Positions 55,993 through 64,000 of a stretch of 64,000 nt of DNA are shown here, in pieces. The stretch is from positions 32,462,001 to 32,526,000 of the forward strand of contig JAFFJZ010000004.1 in assembly GCA_018340375.1 (NCBI GenBank). Direction: 5' to 3'. The notes below the pieces were generated by a model. It did not search any database. It was not told the DNA's origin and was given only the letters and a program-made list of their open reading frames with translations. Position 1 is the stretch's first letter. Every line of letters starts with the position of its first letter. Position numbers and translations under genes: made by a program. This DNA comes from Gonatopus flavifemur. Taxonomy: Eukaryota > Arthropoda > Insecta > Hymenoptera > Dryinidae.

Positions 55993-57283
55993 CAGGTTGG
56001 TTGAAAAGTTCCTGCGCTCACCAAGAGATAGCACTGCTAGCTCAAAACTTTTTTTTTCTCAAGTTGGTATATCTGTCTTGAGAACACATGCAAAGTTACA
56101 AGTCATTCTGTCAATTCATTCTTTGATTACAAGCCATTTGAAGTTGACGTGTCATTGATTTTTCTTAATATGGAAAAAATTGAATATCGTGCAGTCATTA
56201 GATTCTTTGTTTTGAAGGGTTTAAAAGCAAAGGAAATTTATGAACAATTGTTAGAAGTGTATAAGGAGTCCTCACCTTCAAAACGCACCGTTGAATTTTG
56301 GGCTGGTGAATTTAAACGTGGTCGTACTAGCCTTGAAGACGATCCACGCGAAGGACGACCAAAAACTGCAATCACAGCAGAAATCATTGAGCATGTACAT
56401 AATATGGTTAGTGAAGATCCAAGTTTGACTAAGCGTGAAATTGCTAATGCCATAGGCATCTCAGACGAACGAGTACTCCATATTTTACATGAAGAATTAC
56501 GTATGAGAAAACTGTTTGGAAAGTTAGTGCCGCACACGTTAACAATTCAACAAAAACTGGATCGAAAACAAATTTCTCAGCGTAATTTGGACCGTTTTAA
56601 GCAGAATAAAACCGACTTCTTGCGTCGTTTCATAACTATAGATGAGACTTGGATCTACCACCATGATCCTAAATTGAAACAAGAACGTTTACAGTGGACT
56701 GAAGCTAGTTGTTCAGCTCCAAAGCAGGTGAAGTCACAAAGATCAGCAAAGAAGGTTATGGCATCAGTTTTTTGGGATGCAAAGGGAATTTTGTTCATTG
56801 ATTATCTTCAGAAAGGTGGAACAATCAACTCCGAATATTACTGCAGCTTTTTGGATCAGCTGGATGAAAAAATTCGTGAGAAAAGACCTGGTTTAAAGAA
56901 GAAAAAAATCATTTTTGATCAAGATAATGCACCTGCTCACAAAAGTGTTTTGTCGATGGCTAAATTCAAAGAACTCAAGTACGAATTGCTTGAACATCCA
57001 CCATATTCGCCAGATTCGGCTCCTAGCGACTACTATCCCTTCAGAAATCTCAAACAATTCCTTCGTGGAAAGCATTTTTCGTCGAATGAAGAGGCCATAG
57101 CAGCCGTAGACGGTTATTTTGCAGAGCTTCCGGAAAACCATTATAAGGATGGGATAAAATTATTGGAAGATCATTGGAACGAGTGTATTGAGCTTCTAGG
57201 AGATTATATTGAATAAGAAAATATATTTCGTAACAAAAACAGTATTCTTTCATTTCGAGCGCAGAAACTTTCCAACCAACCTG
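55993..57283 (+). mobile_element. Full-length mariner with unbroken transposase gene
   Basis: Ends CAGGTTGGTTGAAAAGTTCC and, inverted, CAGGTTGGTTGGAAAGTTTC, continuing TGCGCTC; TA outside (55991-55992, 57284-57285). Length 1291 bp. It lies in sense orientation in the CUB intron. Confidence 0.93.
56170..57216 (+). CDS. Mariner transposase (irritans-like), DD34D, intact
   Basis: The likely start is MEKIEYRAVIRFFVLKG (56170), the usual mariner N-terminus; an in-frame ATG at 56149 would add 7 residues. 348 aa, normal for the family. Residues 1-110 are the paired helix-turn-helix DNA-binding region (KAKEIYEQLLEVY; SLTKREIANAIGISDERVLH). Catalytic residues: FITIDETWIYHH, FDQDNAPAHKS and SPDSAPSDYYPF, with exactly 34 residues between the second and third Asp. 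No stop or frameshift. Departures from the family: the WVPR motif reads KLVPHTLT, SPDLAPSD reads SPDSAPSD and FLF reads YPF, so activity is uncertain. It ends at the usual position (GDYIE). The enzyme would cut at TA sites, in the nucleus, as a dimer. Expression could come from host intron transcription because it is in sense orientation. Confidence 0.92.
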   Translation: MEKIEYRAVIRFFVLKGLKAKEIYEQLLEVYKESSPSKRTVEFWAGEFKRGRTSLEDDPREGRPKTAITAEIIEHVHNMVSEDPSLTKREIANAIGISDERVLHILHEELRMRKLFGKLVPHTLTIQQKLDRKQISQRNLDRFKQNKTDFLRRFITIDETWIYHHDPKLKQERLQWTEASCSAPKQVKSQRSAKKVMASVFWDAKGILFIDYLQKGGTINSEYYCSFLDQLDEKIREKRPGLKKKKIIFDQDNAPAHKSVLSMAKFKELKYELLEHPPYSPDSAPSDYYPFRNLKQFLRGKHFSSNEEAIAAVDGYFAELPENHYKDGIKLLEDHWNECIELLGDYIE

Positions 57284-57289
57284 TACATG

Positions 57290-58390
57290 GTTGTATGCGT
57301 GTACGTCTTACGTATTCACATAGCTCCAGCATTGATTTTAATCCTTTTCCATTCGAATCAAAACAAACCTCGTGAACTCGATACGTTATCATACTTCGCA
57401 TTGAATGAAAGAATAGTTCTTTTCTTTTGAATCAAAATCAAATTATCAGATCGAGATGTCATACTTTGCATTAAGTTCAAAATGAAGCAATATTTCTTTT
57501 CTCTTAAATTAAAATTAAATTGTCAAATTGATACGTTACAATATATATCTTGGTTGGGGATATTTTGTCCAGGGTATTTTTGTGGTGGATATTTTGTTTG
57601 GGACTTGAGTGCTGTACACCTTTCAATAATATCGATATCACCCACCCCTAGTTTTTCATCCCATGCAGGTAAGCATAATTCTACACTCATTGAAGTGAAA
57701 TGCAATGATTACCATGTGCAAATAGTAATTGGAAGACAGCTTCGCGATTTTGGTTTCGGATACTATGGAGAATCGTTGCAATGTTCATGCACATGGGAAT
57801 GGTTACCATTCACATGAAGATGGATACCAAATAACGTAGTCGCCATCATCAACTGAGAGATTCTGTCATTCAACTACCATTTTCGCATAGTAATGGTTAC
57901 AGTTCAATTTTCTCAGTGTATGTGATTATTTGCACCTTTTGGCATATTTGGCGTAGATATATTTCCACGGGGGGTTCATTGTAATAATCGATATGCAATT
58001 TCATAAGTGATTATTAAATTCAAGAAATAATTATGAAATTTGGAAATTTCTCATTGGACTCCGGAAAACTGTTATAAGATTCAATAAATTCATGAGTATT
58101 AAGAAATAGTCTATTAAAACTTATATAAATTCATAAAATTTAAGAATCGAGGAAACATGTTATTGGATTTTGGTTGAATTTTTCCAACAGTGTACTGTGA
58201 ACGGAATGTATATTTCCTTCAATTATTACACTCTTATGTATTCATGTAGTAAAATTTAGAAATTACGTATTCATCAATACAAATCACAATCCATAATTGA
58301 AGGAATGTATACAAATACTTCAAGTTCTTTAGTGGTAAAATGATTTTTTTCAACAAATCCATCTATCGCTAAGACATTTCCATCTTCTTA
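57290..58390. other. Distal intron sequence, one MITE relic
   Basis: 57950-58210 resembles 26520-26790 in content and end (AATTTTTCCAACAGTGTACTG); both appear to be copies of a small element. Around 57550-57600 there are three GGATATTTTGT/GGGTATTTTTGT direct repeats. No gene was recognised; the 111-aa frame at 57482 has no domain. Confidence 0.4.
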
Positions 58391-58598
58391 CACGGAAAGA
58401 AATGATGTTGTCGGTATTTAGATAGTTGAAAAATTAGCTATGGTTGTCATTTTTCAGCAGTGGCAACAGGAGTTATTGCTACAATAACTAAACTCCAGCT
58501 GTTGCAGCAATATTTTCAGCTATCCAAGTATCAAATCCATGAAATAACTACCACAGCTGATTCTTAGCTACCATAGCGAATGATTTTTTTCCATGTAT
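58391..58598. mobile_element. MITE near the CUB splice acceptor, TACACGGAAAGAAA ends
   Basis: Left TACACGGAAAGAAATGATG, right (inverted) TACATGGAAAAAAATCATT. Internal CAGCTGTTGCAGCAATA and GTAGCTAAGAATCAGCTG motifs are partly complementary. It shares the TACACGGAAAGAA tip with the MITE at 13700-14026. Its right end is about 105 bp from the start of the CUB exon. Confidence 0.65.
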
Positions 58599-58702
58599 TA
58601 TAATGACCTTCTCCGCAAAGCTTGTTCATCACCCTCGTCGCATTATCACATTTCGCGGTGAACAGCTATTGTCATTTATGATCAATTTTCTTCTGTTCAA
58701 AG

Positions 58703-58993
58703 TATACGTGGATGCAGGTATAGGGCAAACCAATCCTGTGACATTGACTTTTGTAACCAGTGGAACTTCTTTCGCTCGTTCGTGGAAAGTTCGTATCTCG
58801 CAAATACCATGCAACACTATTTACAGAGCCGAAGAAGGATGCTTACAATACTTCACAGGAGTTTCCGGGCAAATAAAATCATTCAATTTTGATCCAAATA
58901 CCGGATTACAATTATCTAATCAAGATTATAGCATTTGTATCAGAATGGAGCGTAATTTTTGTGGCATACAATACTCTCCATGCATTGAAGAAG
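58703..58993 (+). CDS. CUB-domain protein, exon with second half of the CUB domain and start of the next
   Basis: A 291-nt exon from acceptor TTCTGTTCAAAG to donor GTAAGG (58994). With the G from 27186 it reads VYVDAGIGQTNPVTLTFVTS, GTSFARSWKVRISQIPC, completing the first CUB (the F-x-R-x-W-x-V-x-I-x-Q-I strand is typical of a family of insect two-CUB secreted proteins). It then reads AEEGCLQYFTGVSGQIKSFN, FDPNTGLQLSNQDYSICIRM and ERNFCGIQYSPCIEE, the start of a second CUB, including its Cys pair. It ends phase 1. The next exon was not found with confidence: a candidate acceptor at 59184 gives only ten residues (DQTVAQQLLR) before TGA. No promoter is expected here. The absence of stops and frameshifts in both exons, against the decay around them, indicates selection on a working gene (inference). 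Confidence 0.87.
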
Positions 58994-59300
58994 GTAAGGA
59001 AGAATGGATGTTGTTTCTATTTGTATCTATGTTAAAAGGTGATACTACTTGGAATGATCGAAATTAAGGGCCATTTTCTTGAATTTATTGTGGAAGAATA
59101 CAACTCTTCATTAGATTTTTGTTTTCTGTACCTGACTATACATCTTTCGAAGTATACATATTTCTTTTTTCTTGCCATTTCAAGATCAAACGGTCGCGCA
59201 ACAGCTGTTGAGATGAGAAACAGTTTTGCTTACCCATCCCTAGCTTCTACACGGAGTAAAGTATACGGTAACGATTCCCACGAAGCACCGATGTCTCAGT
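58994..59300. other. Sequence downstream of the CUB exon
   Basis: Donor GTAAGG at 58994. A possible acceptor CCATTTCAAG ends at 59184. The following frame in the required phase stops after 10 codons; another frame stays open to 59302 but has the wrong phase. A true next exon may lie beyond the LINE or outside the window. Confidence 0.45.
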
Positions 59301-59311
59301 AATCATCATCT

Positions 59312-61738
59312 TGAAGTAATCAGTCTTACGACTGGTTTGATGAAACCCTCCACCCCTATCTATTATCCGCCAAACGTTTAATTTCTACAGATCTACTACA
59401 TCCCTTGTCTTGTACGATTTGCTTCATATAACTTGCTCTAGTTCTACCTTTACCAGTTTGACCATTCATTTTCCCTTCCAATATTGTTTTCAATAAACTC
59501 TCATGCCGTAATGTGTGTCCTATAAGATTGCTTCTCCTTTTTACGATGTGTTTCAAAAGATTTCTTTCTTCATTCATCTGCTCGAGTACTTCTTCATTTT
59601 TTACTTTGTCTATCCATTTTATTCTGAGCATCCTCCTATAACACCACATTTCAAAAGCTTCAAGTCTTCGTTGATCAGTTTTCCTCATTGTCCAAGTTTC
59701 GCAACCATATAATGCTATGCTCCAAACGTAACTTTTCAAGAATTTCTTCCTTACTTCCAAGCTCATATTTTTTGAGCATAATAACTGTCTCTTTTGGTAA
59801 AAAGCCTGTTTCCCTTGTGCTCTTCTTGCTCTTATATCTCTTTCGCTTTTGCCGTTCTTTGTAATTATGCTTCCTAGATATTTGAATTCTTTCACCTGTT
59901 CAATTGTCTCGGTATCTATTTTGATTTTCGTTCTTCTAGCTGTTTTCGCTGCTGTACACATCATGAATTTTGTTTTGTCTTTATTTATATTCATACAATA
60001 GTTTTCCGATAATATTGTTCTCATAGTGTTGAGAATATTTCCCAACTCAGTACTACTCGTGGCCAATATAGCTATGTCATCCGCGAATCTCAACATACTT
60101 ATATTTTCTCCCTGAATCTGTAATTTCGATTGAATTTCCTCCTTCACTTCGTTCATTGCTTCTTCTATATATAAATTGAAAATCAGTGGCGATAATGAGC
60201 AACCTTGTCTCACCCCTCTTCTTATTTGTGCTTCCCCTTCCTGACCCTCTATGTCTATTATTGCACTTTGATTCTTATATAATTCGTATATTATTCTTCT
60301 ATCTTTATAATTTATTCCCACCTTCTTCAGGATCGCAAACATCTTCTCCCAGTCCACATTATCGAAAGCCTTTTGTATATCTACAAAACCTATGTACACA
60401 GATTTCTTCAGCGCTATCCTTTTCTCTGTTCCTGCCCTAAGTGCTAAAATCGCTTCTCGCGTTCCCCTATTTTTTCTAAAACCAAACTGATCTTCTGCCA
60501 ATCTACTCTCTATTTTATTTTCCATCCTCCTGTATATAATTTTGGTCAGGATTTTTGAAGCGTGTCAAGTTAAACTGATCGTTCTGTAGTTTTCGCATTT
60601 GTCTGCCCCTTGTTTTTTTGGGATAGCGACAATTTTATTCTTTCGGAGATCTTCCGATACTTCTCCTTCTTCGTACATATCTCTAATCAATTCAAACAGT
60701 GCGTCACGAGTTCCTTCACTTGAGGCTTCTTTGAGGTCCACACTTATGCCATCTATGCCTGGCGCTTTATTATTTTTCAATTCTTTCAAAGCCTTGTCGA
60801 ATTCTGATCTCAATATCGAATCTCCCAATTCTTCCTCATCTACATCCTCCTCCTTCTCTAAAAGCGCTATATCATCGTTTCCTCTATACAAGTCTTCCAA
60901 ATGATTGATCCACTGTTCTATTTTCTCTTCCGTTTTTATCAATTGTCGTCCTAGAGAGTTTCTAATCTTATTGCTTCTAGGTTTCATTTGTCCGAAAAAT
61001 CTTTTAATAATCCTATATGCTTCATCTATTTTTCCTGAATGCAATCTCATTTCTATTTCCTGACATTTCTCTTCTAACCACTGTTCTTTTGCTTTCCTTG
61101 ATTCTCTTATTATTTTATTTCTCAATGATTTGTATCGTTGCTGGCCTTCTTGGCTATCATTATTCTTGTATTTTCTTCTTTCATTTATCAATCCTAAAAT
61201 TTCTCCCGTTATCTATGGGTTTTTAGGTTCTACTCCATCATTCTTCAAAATCTTATCCGCACATTCTCTCATATTCCCCTTCATCTTTGTCCATCTCCTC
61301 TCTATTCCCAAGTCTTTCTCTTTTTAATCTCCCAATTTTTCATCCAACATTTTCTCGAATGCCTCATGTGTTTGTTTTTGCTTGAGGTTCTTCAAATTCC
61401 ATCTTTTCTGCATTTTCCTTTTCTTCTTCAGAGATTTGAATTTCAGAGAACATTTCATCATCAACATATTATGATCACTATCTATATCTGCACCGGGATA
61501 AGTTTTACAGTTTTTCACTTGGTTTCTAAATCTTTGTTTCACTAATATGTAATCAATTTGGTATCTTGCTGTATCTCCTGGCATTTTCCAAGTGTAGATT
61601 CTTCTTGGATGATTTTCGAATAAAGTGTTTGTGATAACCATCTTATGATTTTCACCAAATTCGACTAAACGTTGTCCTCTATCGTTCCTCCTCCCTAACG
61701 CGAAATCTCCTATAATGTTGTCCTCTTTTCCTTGTCCT
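59312..61738 (-). mobile_element. RTE-type LINE, copy B, 5'-truncated
   Basis: Nearly identical to copy A from the 3' tail (TGAAGTAATCAGTCTTACGA on +) to 61738, where similarity stops inside the endonuclease and unrelated sequence (TAGGAAAACTACTGG) begins. The tail on the left is AATCATCATC. Truncation of the 5' end is the normal outcome of incomplete target-primed reverse transcription. Confidence 0.9.
59356..61738 (-). pseudogene. RTE LINE endonuclease-reverse transcriptase, copy B
   Basis: The endonuclease 3' part (DFALGRRNDRGQRLVEFGEN, ARYQIDYILVKQRFRN, CSDHNMLMM-like SDHN at 61470) is followed by RT and C-terminal parts. The RT from MENKIESRLAEDQFGFRKNR to the end (60525-59356, 389 aa) is fully open, with FADD, VRQGCSLSPLIF and SYVWSIALYGCETWTM intact. 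Stops: TAG near 61215 (P-stop-ITGEIL, Trp in copy A) and TGA at 60567-60565 after RTISLT, the same codon as in copy A; reading resumes in frame at HASKILTKIIY. A frameshift near 61322 also separates the endonuclease from the RT. Confidence 0.88.
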
Positions 61739-61828
61739 AGGAAAACTACTGGGGTCAATCTAATTCCCAATTCTAATTTCTACTAGAGGAAATATATCAA
61801 TAAAAACTATGAAACTTTAAGATGATAC

Positions 61829-62020
61829 TAGTGGCGTGGCAGCACTCAAATCGTTGATGACAAACCACGGGCAAACGTTTCAATTGATACAAAATATCGT
61901 CACGTATACACGCGCGTTTTTACTTGAATCAGAGAAGTGCTGTACAGAGCGATATTTTGATTAAATTGGAACGTTTGCCCGAAATTTGTCCTGAACGATT
62001 TGGTTGCTGCCACGCCACTA
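61829..62020. mobile_element. hAT-type MITE, 192 bp, TAGTGGCGTGGCAGC ends
   Basis: TAGTGGCGTGGCAGCA and its complement at the right; then AAATCGTTGATGACAAACCAC pairs with CTGAACGATTTGG and GGGCAAACGTTTCAATT pairs with AATTGGAACGTTTGCCC. The flanks do not show a clean 8-bp repeat. The MITE starts about 90 bp beyond the truncated LINE. Confidence 0.75.
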
Positions 62021-63940
62021 ATATCACGTCATGTGCTGTGGTATTTTTCATAATGTTCGCTGTAAACATTCACGTCTTTCCGATCCGAAAAATTATAATA
62101 CTTTTCAAAGCCTGATCAACTCCGTAATACGTAACGATCCAGAGTTTGATCAAGTCGAAAGAAGGTTAACACCAGGTCGAATGAGAAGTTTGAGAACAAG
62201 ATCAAGTTGAGAACAGGGTGGAATCAGGGTGAAAAATGTAATCAAAGCTAAATCAAGTCTTCCTCCTTGAATCGGGATGCCTATAGTAGATACGTCGGTA
62301 TCTCAAAATCATATAATTAAATGACTCGAGGGAGTAAGGTGGAGCGAGGAAGTGTATATAATATAATTGAGTATCATTTACTGGATACGTCCATCATAAT
62401 AACTCGATTGTTTTCTGGAATGTTGATTAGGATGGGTCGGAAATAGTATATCGGTAAGGCAGGAAAGAACGCCATTACCAACGAATGTGAGTTTATCGCA
62501 CGAGCGAAATGAGGGCGGGAATAAACGAGTTGTTATGGCGTAATTACCTCCCGAAAGTTAACGCAATTCACGTAAGACAACGCACGGGACATAAAAGTGG
62601 ACAGAGACCGTTTATGAGATCAACGGAATGTTTACTTTCACAGCAGGATATTAAACTCATGCATATTCTCTCTCTCTCTAATTTGAATCATATGATGCTC
62701 ATTTTCTGTCCCTCTTAGAATCTAGAAATAGAAGTTACTTATTTTCCCTCCGTAGGGAGAGAAACATACTTTCCTCCTGCTCTACATGCATGGAAAGCTC
62801 TGTTGCCAACTAAAGGTTTTTGTTTTTTCCTAATCAATGGGAATACGCGATTGATCAATTCTGTTAGATCTACAGGTTTCCTGGCAACAGTGATGGGAAT
62901 TGGCACTTTCTGCGCGAGTGCTATGAAAATTTCATTTTCATCAGTGATGTTTTCGAAACTATTGATTTGAGATCGAGAATTTTTTTTGGTTTTTAAGTAT
63001 TCTTTATTATTTGTTTTGACCTTCTTTTTATTGCCCAATATCATCACTGTTCTACGTTATTTCATGCGCTGAGAGAGTTATATTTCCTGTAACTTCAATC
63101 AAACTGTTTATAACAAAAACATGCATAGAGAAAATGAAATGTTGTAAAAATATTTGGATATTCGAATTCTGCGACCTAAAAAACGTAGACTGTGGTTGAA
63201 AAATTGAGCGAATACAATCTTTCCTACGGACCCTGGTATTCAGCCGGGAAACGACCCATAATTGTGATACATTTCCGTTGCGCGCTTATAAATAAATCGT
63301 TATATTTTGCAAACTGACCGTCCAATCGATCTGAAATTTTCCATGAAGTTAGTCCATACACTAGCGAACAACTTTGTCGCTGGAAGTTTTTTTGTAGCTC
63401 TTACTTCTTACACCACTTGTTTAATGCAAAGCATGAAAAACGCAATTTTCACTTTGAACTAAGAATTTGTTAATTTCTTATTAACTTTCAAAAACTTTCG
63501 TGACATCATTATGAGAAGATTATCTTCGGGGGAGTTTTACGAATCGAAATCCGCAAGATTTATTCCGATTCCTTAAAAAATGAATGAAATCGAACGAATT
63601 CAGTGTTGGAAGACACTGATTTTTGGTACGAAAAAATGTGCAGTTTTTATTTTTTTTTTCGAAAACTATACATCTTACGAAAAAATGGTGAGTAGACACT
63701 GGCGTTGATTTTTCGAGCCCTATCGCCCAGTATTTTTCAATTTTCAAAATTCCGACTTTTTTTCGACCCTCGACCTGACGGTTTGGACAATACTTCTACG
63801 GCTTTTCAAGCGCTAAGCGAGTTATTCTTTCTGGCACCCAATTGTTCATTATCACTGAGCTCACTACGGTCAAGATACTGTAAGTTCCTATGTGAAGTTT
63901 GAAATACGAGGAACATAAAAAAATCAACAACTGTCTTTTT
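62021..63940. other. Unassigned DNA
   Basis: No gene I can support. A 102-aa minus frame at 63047-62739 (KKKVKTNNKEYLKTKKNSRS, then VARKPVDLTELINRVFPLIR) has no recognised domain but ordinary composition and might be a relic. CTTTCCTCCTGCTCTACATG at 62770 echoes the tandem unit at 49672. Nothing else recognised. Confidence 0.4.
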
Positions 63941-63942
63941 AT

Positions 63943-63967
63943 TTTATAAAATATATATATATATATA
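63943..63967. repeat. (TA)n microsatellite
   Basis: About ten TA units, directly followed by TACTGGGTGATTCAAAATTG, which looks like the end of another DNA transposon cut off by the window edge. Confidence 0.85.
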
Positions 63968-64000
63968 CTGGGTGATTCAAAATTGCCGTACAATTTTCTG

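Larger units (their letters stand above)
27187..58702 (+). other. 31.5-kb intron of the CUB gene, filled with transposons
   Basis: Donor GTAAGT at 27187 and acceptor TTCTGTTCAAAG ending at 58702. Both sides of the joint are phase 1, and the protein reads through the CUB fold without gap. Most of the intron can be assigned to mobile elements in both orientations, including an antisense two-exon gene and a sense mariner gene. No additional in-phase CUB exon was seen between them. Confidence 0.8.

Noticed and set aside
59185..59302. Third CUB-gene exon encoding SNGRATAVEMRNSFAYPSLA...
   Set aside because: That frame does not match the phase left by the 58993 donor; the matching frame stops after ten codons.
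1..64000. CRISPR array, operons, phage or bacterial symbiont DNA
   Set aside because: No regularly spaced direct repeats with unique spacers, no co-directional gene strings, and introns plus eukaryotic transposons throughout.

Overview
The window is eukaryotic, AT-rich nuclear DNA from an insect. Evidence for this: GT-AG introns, several mariner-type transposons, hAT, Sola-like and piggyBac-like DNA elements, RTE-type and other LINEs, a decayed Ty3/Gypsy element, and two exons of an insect-type CUB-domain protein. A decayed LINE at 22.2-26.5 kb resembles a family I associate with Hymenoptera, so a wasp-like host is possible but unproven. I see no bacterial, plasmid or phage operon, no CRISPR array and no intact cellular RNA gene.

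The only host gene I can support lies on the + strand. An exon at 27059-27186 and an exon at 58703-58993 each hold part of a CUB domain and join in frame (phase 1) across an intron of 31,516 bp. The first exon opens with a split codon after a good acceptor, and I recognise no upstream exon in the 27 kb to its left, so much of 1-27058 may be intron too. Transposons fill both regions.

Layout. 1-2.2 kb: repeat-rich DNA without genes. 2.26-11.57 kb: one full-length but dead LINE with a 15-bp target duplication, interrupted by at least five later insertions (a 2.7-kb AATATT-rich composite, a 1.3-kb hAT relic and three MITEs). 11.6-19.06 kb: an inverted-repeat MITE, then a nest in which a GATCT-rich element contains a MITE, which contains a 3.76-kb Sola-like transposon, which itself carries a MITE inside its transposase gene; after that comes a Tc1/mariner element with long terminal repeats. 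20.87-22.16 kb: a mariner pseudo-element. 22.2-26.5 kb: a decayed LINE (- strand) split by two further elements and holding a tRNA-derived SINE relic.

Inside the large intron: a 2.25-kb TTAA-flanked foldback element with 120-bp tandem units (27.7-29.9 kb); a 2.25-kb palindrome (31.2-33.5 kb); an unbroken two-exon antisense gene for a 565-aa protein of unknown, possibly transposase-like function (35.5-37.3 kb); a mariner pseudogene; a nearly complete hAT transposon (39.3-43.6 kb) whose target site is shared with a MITE; a Gypsy element (44.8-53.5 kb) split by a hAT-like element and an RTE LINE; three palindromic MITEs in a row; and a full-length mariner with an unbroken transposase (55.99-57.28 kb). 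Downstream of the second CUB exon is a second, nearly identical RTE LINE copy (59.3-61.7 kb), then mostly featureless DNA to the right edge.

The coding elements do not form a pathway. They are independent mobile elements in a gene that tolerates them because they are spliced out. Boundaries come from reading terminal repeats and duplicated target sites by eye; no alignments or database searches were run.
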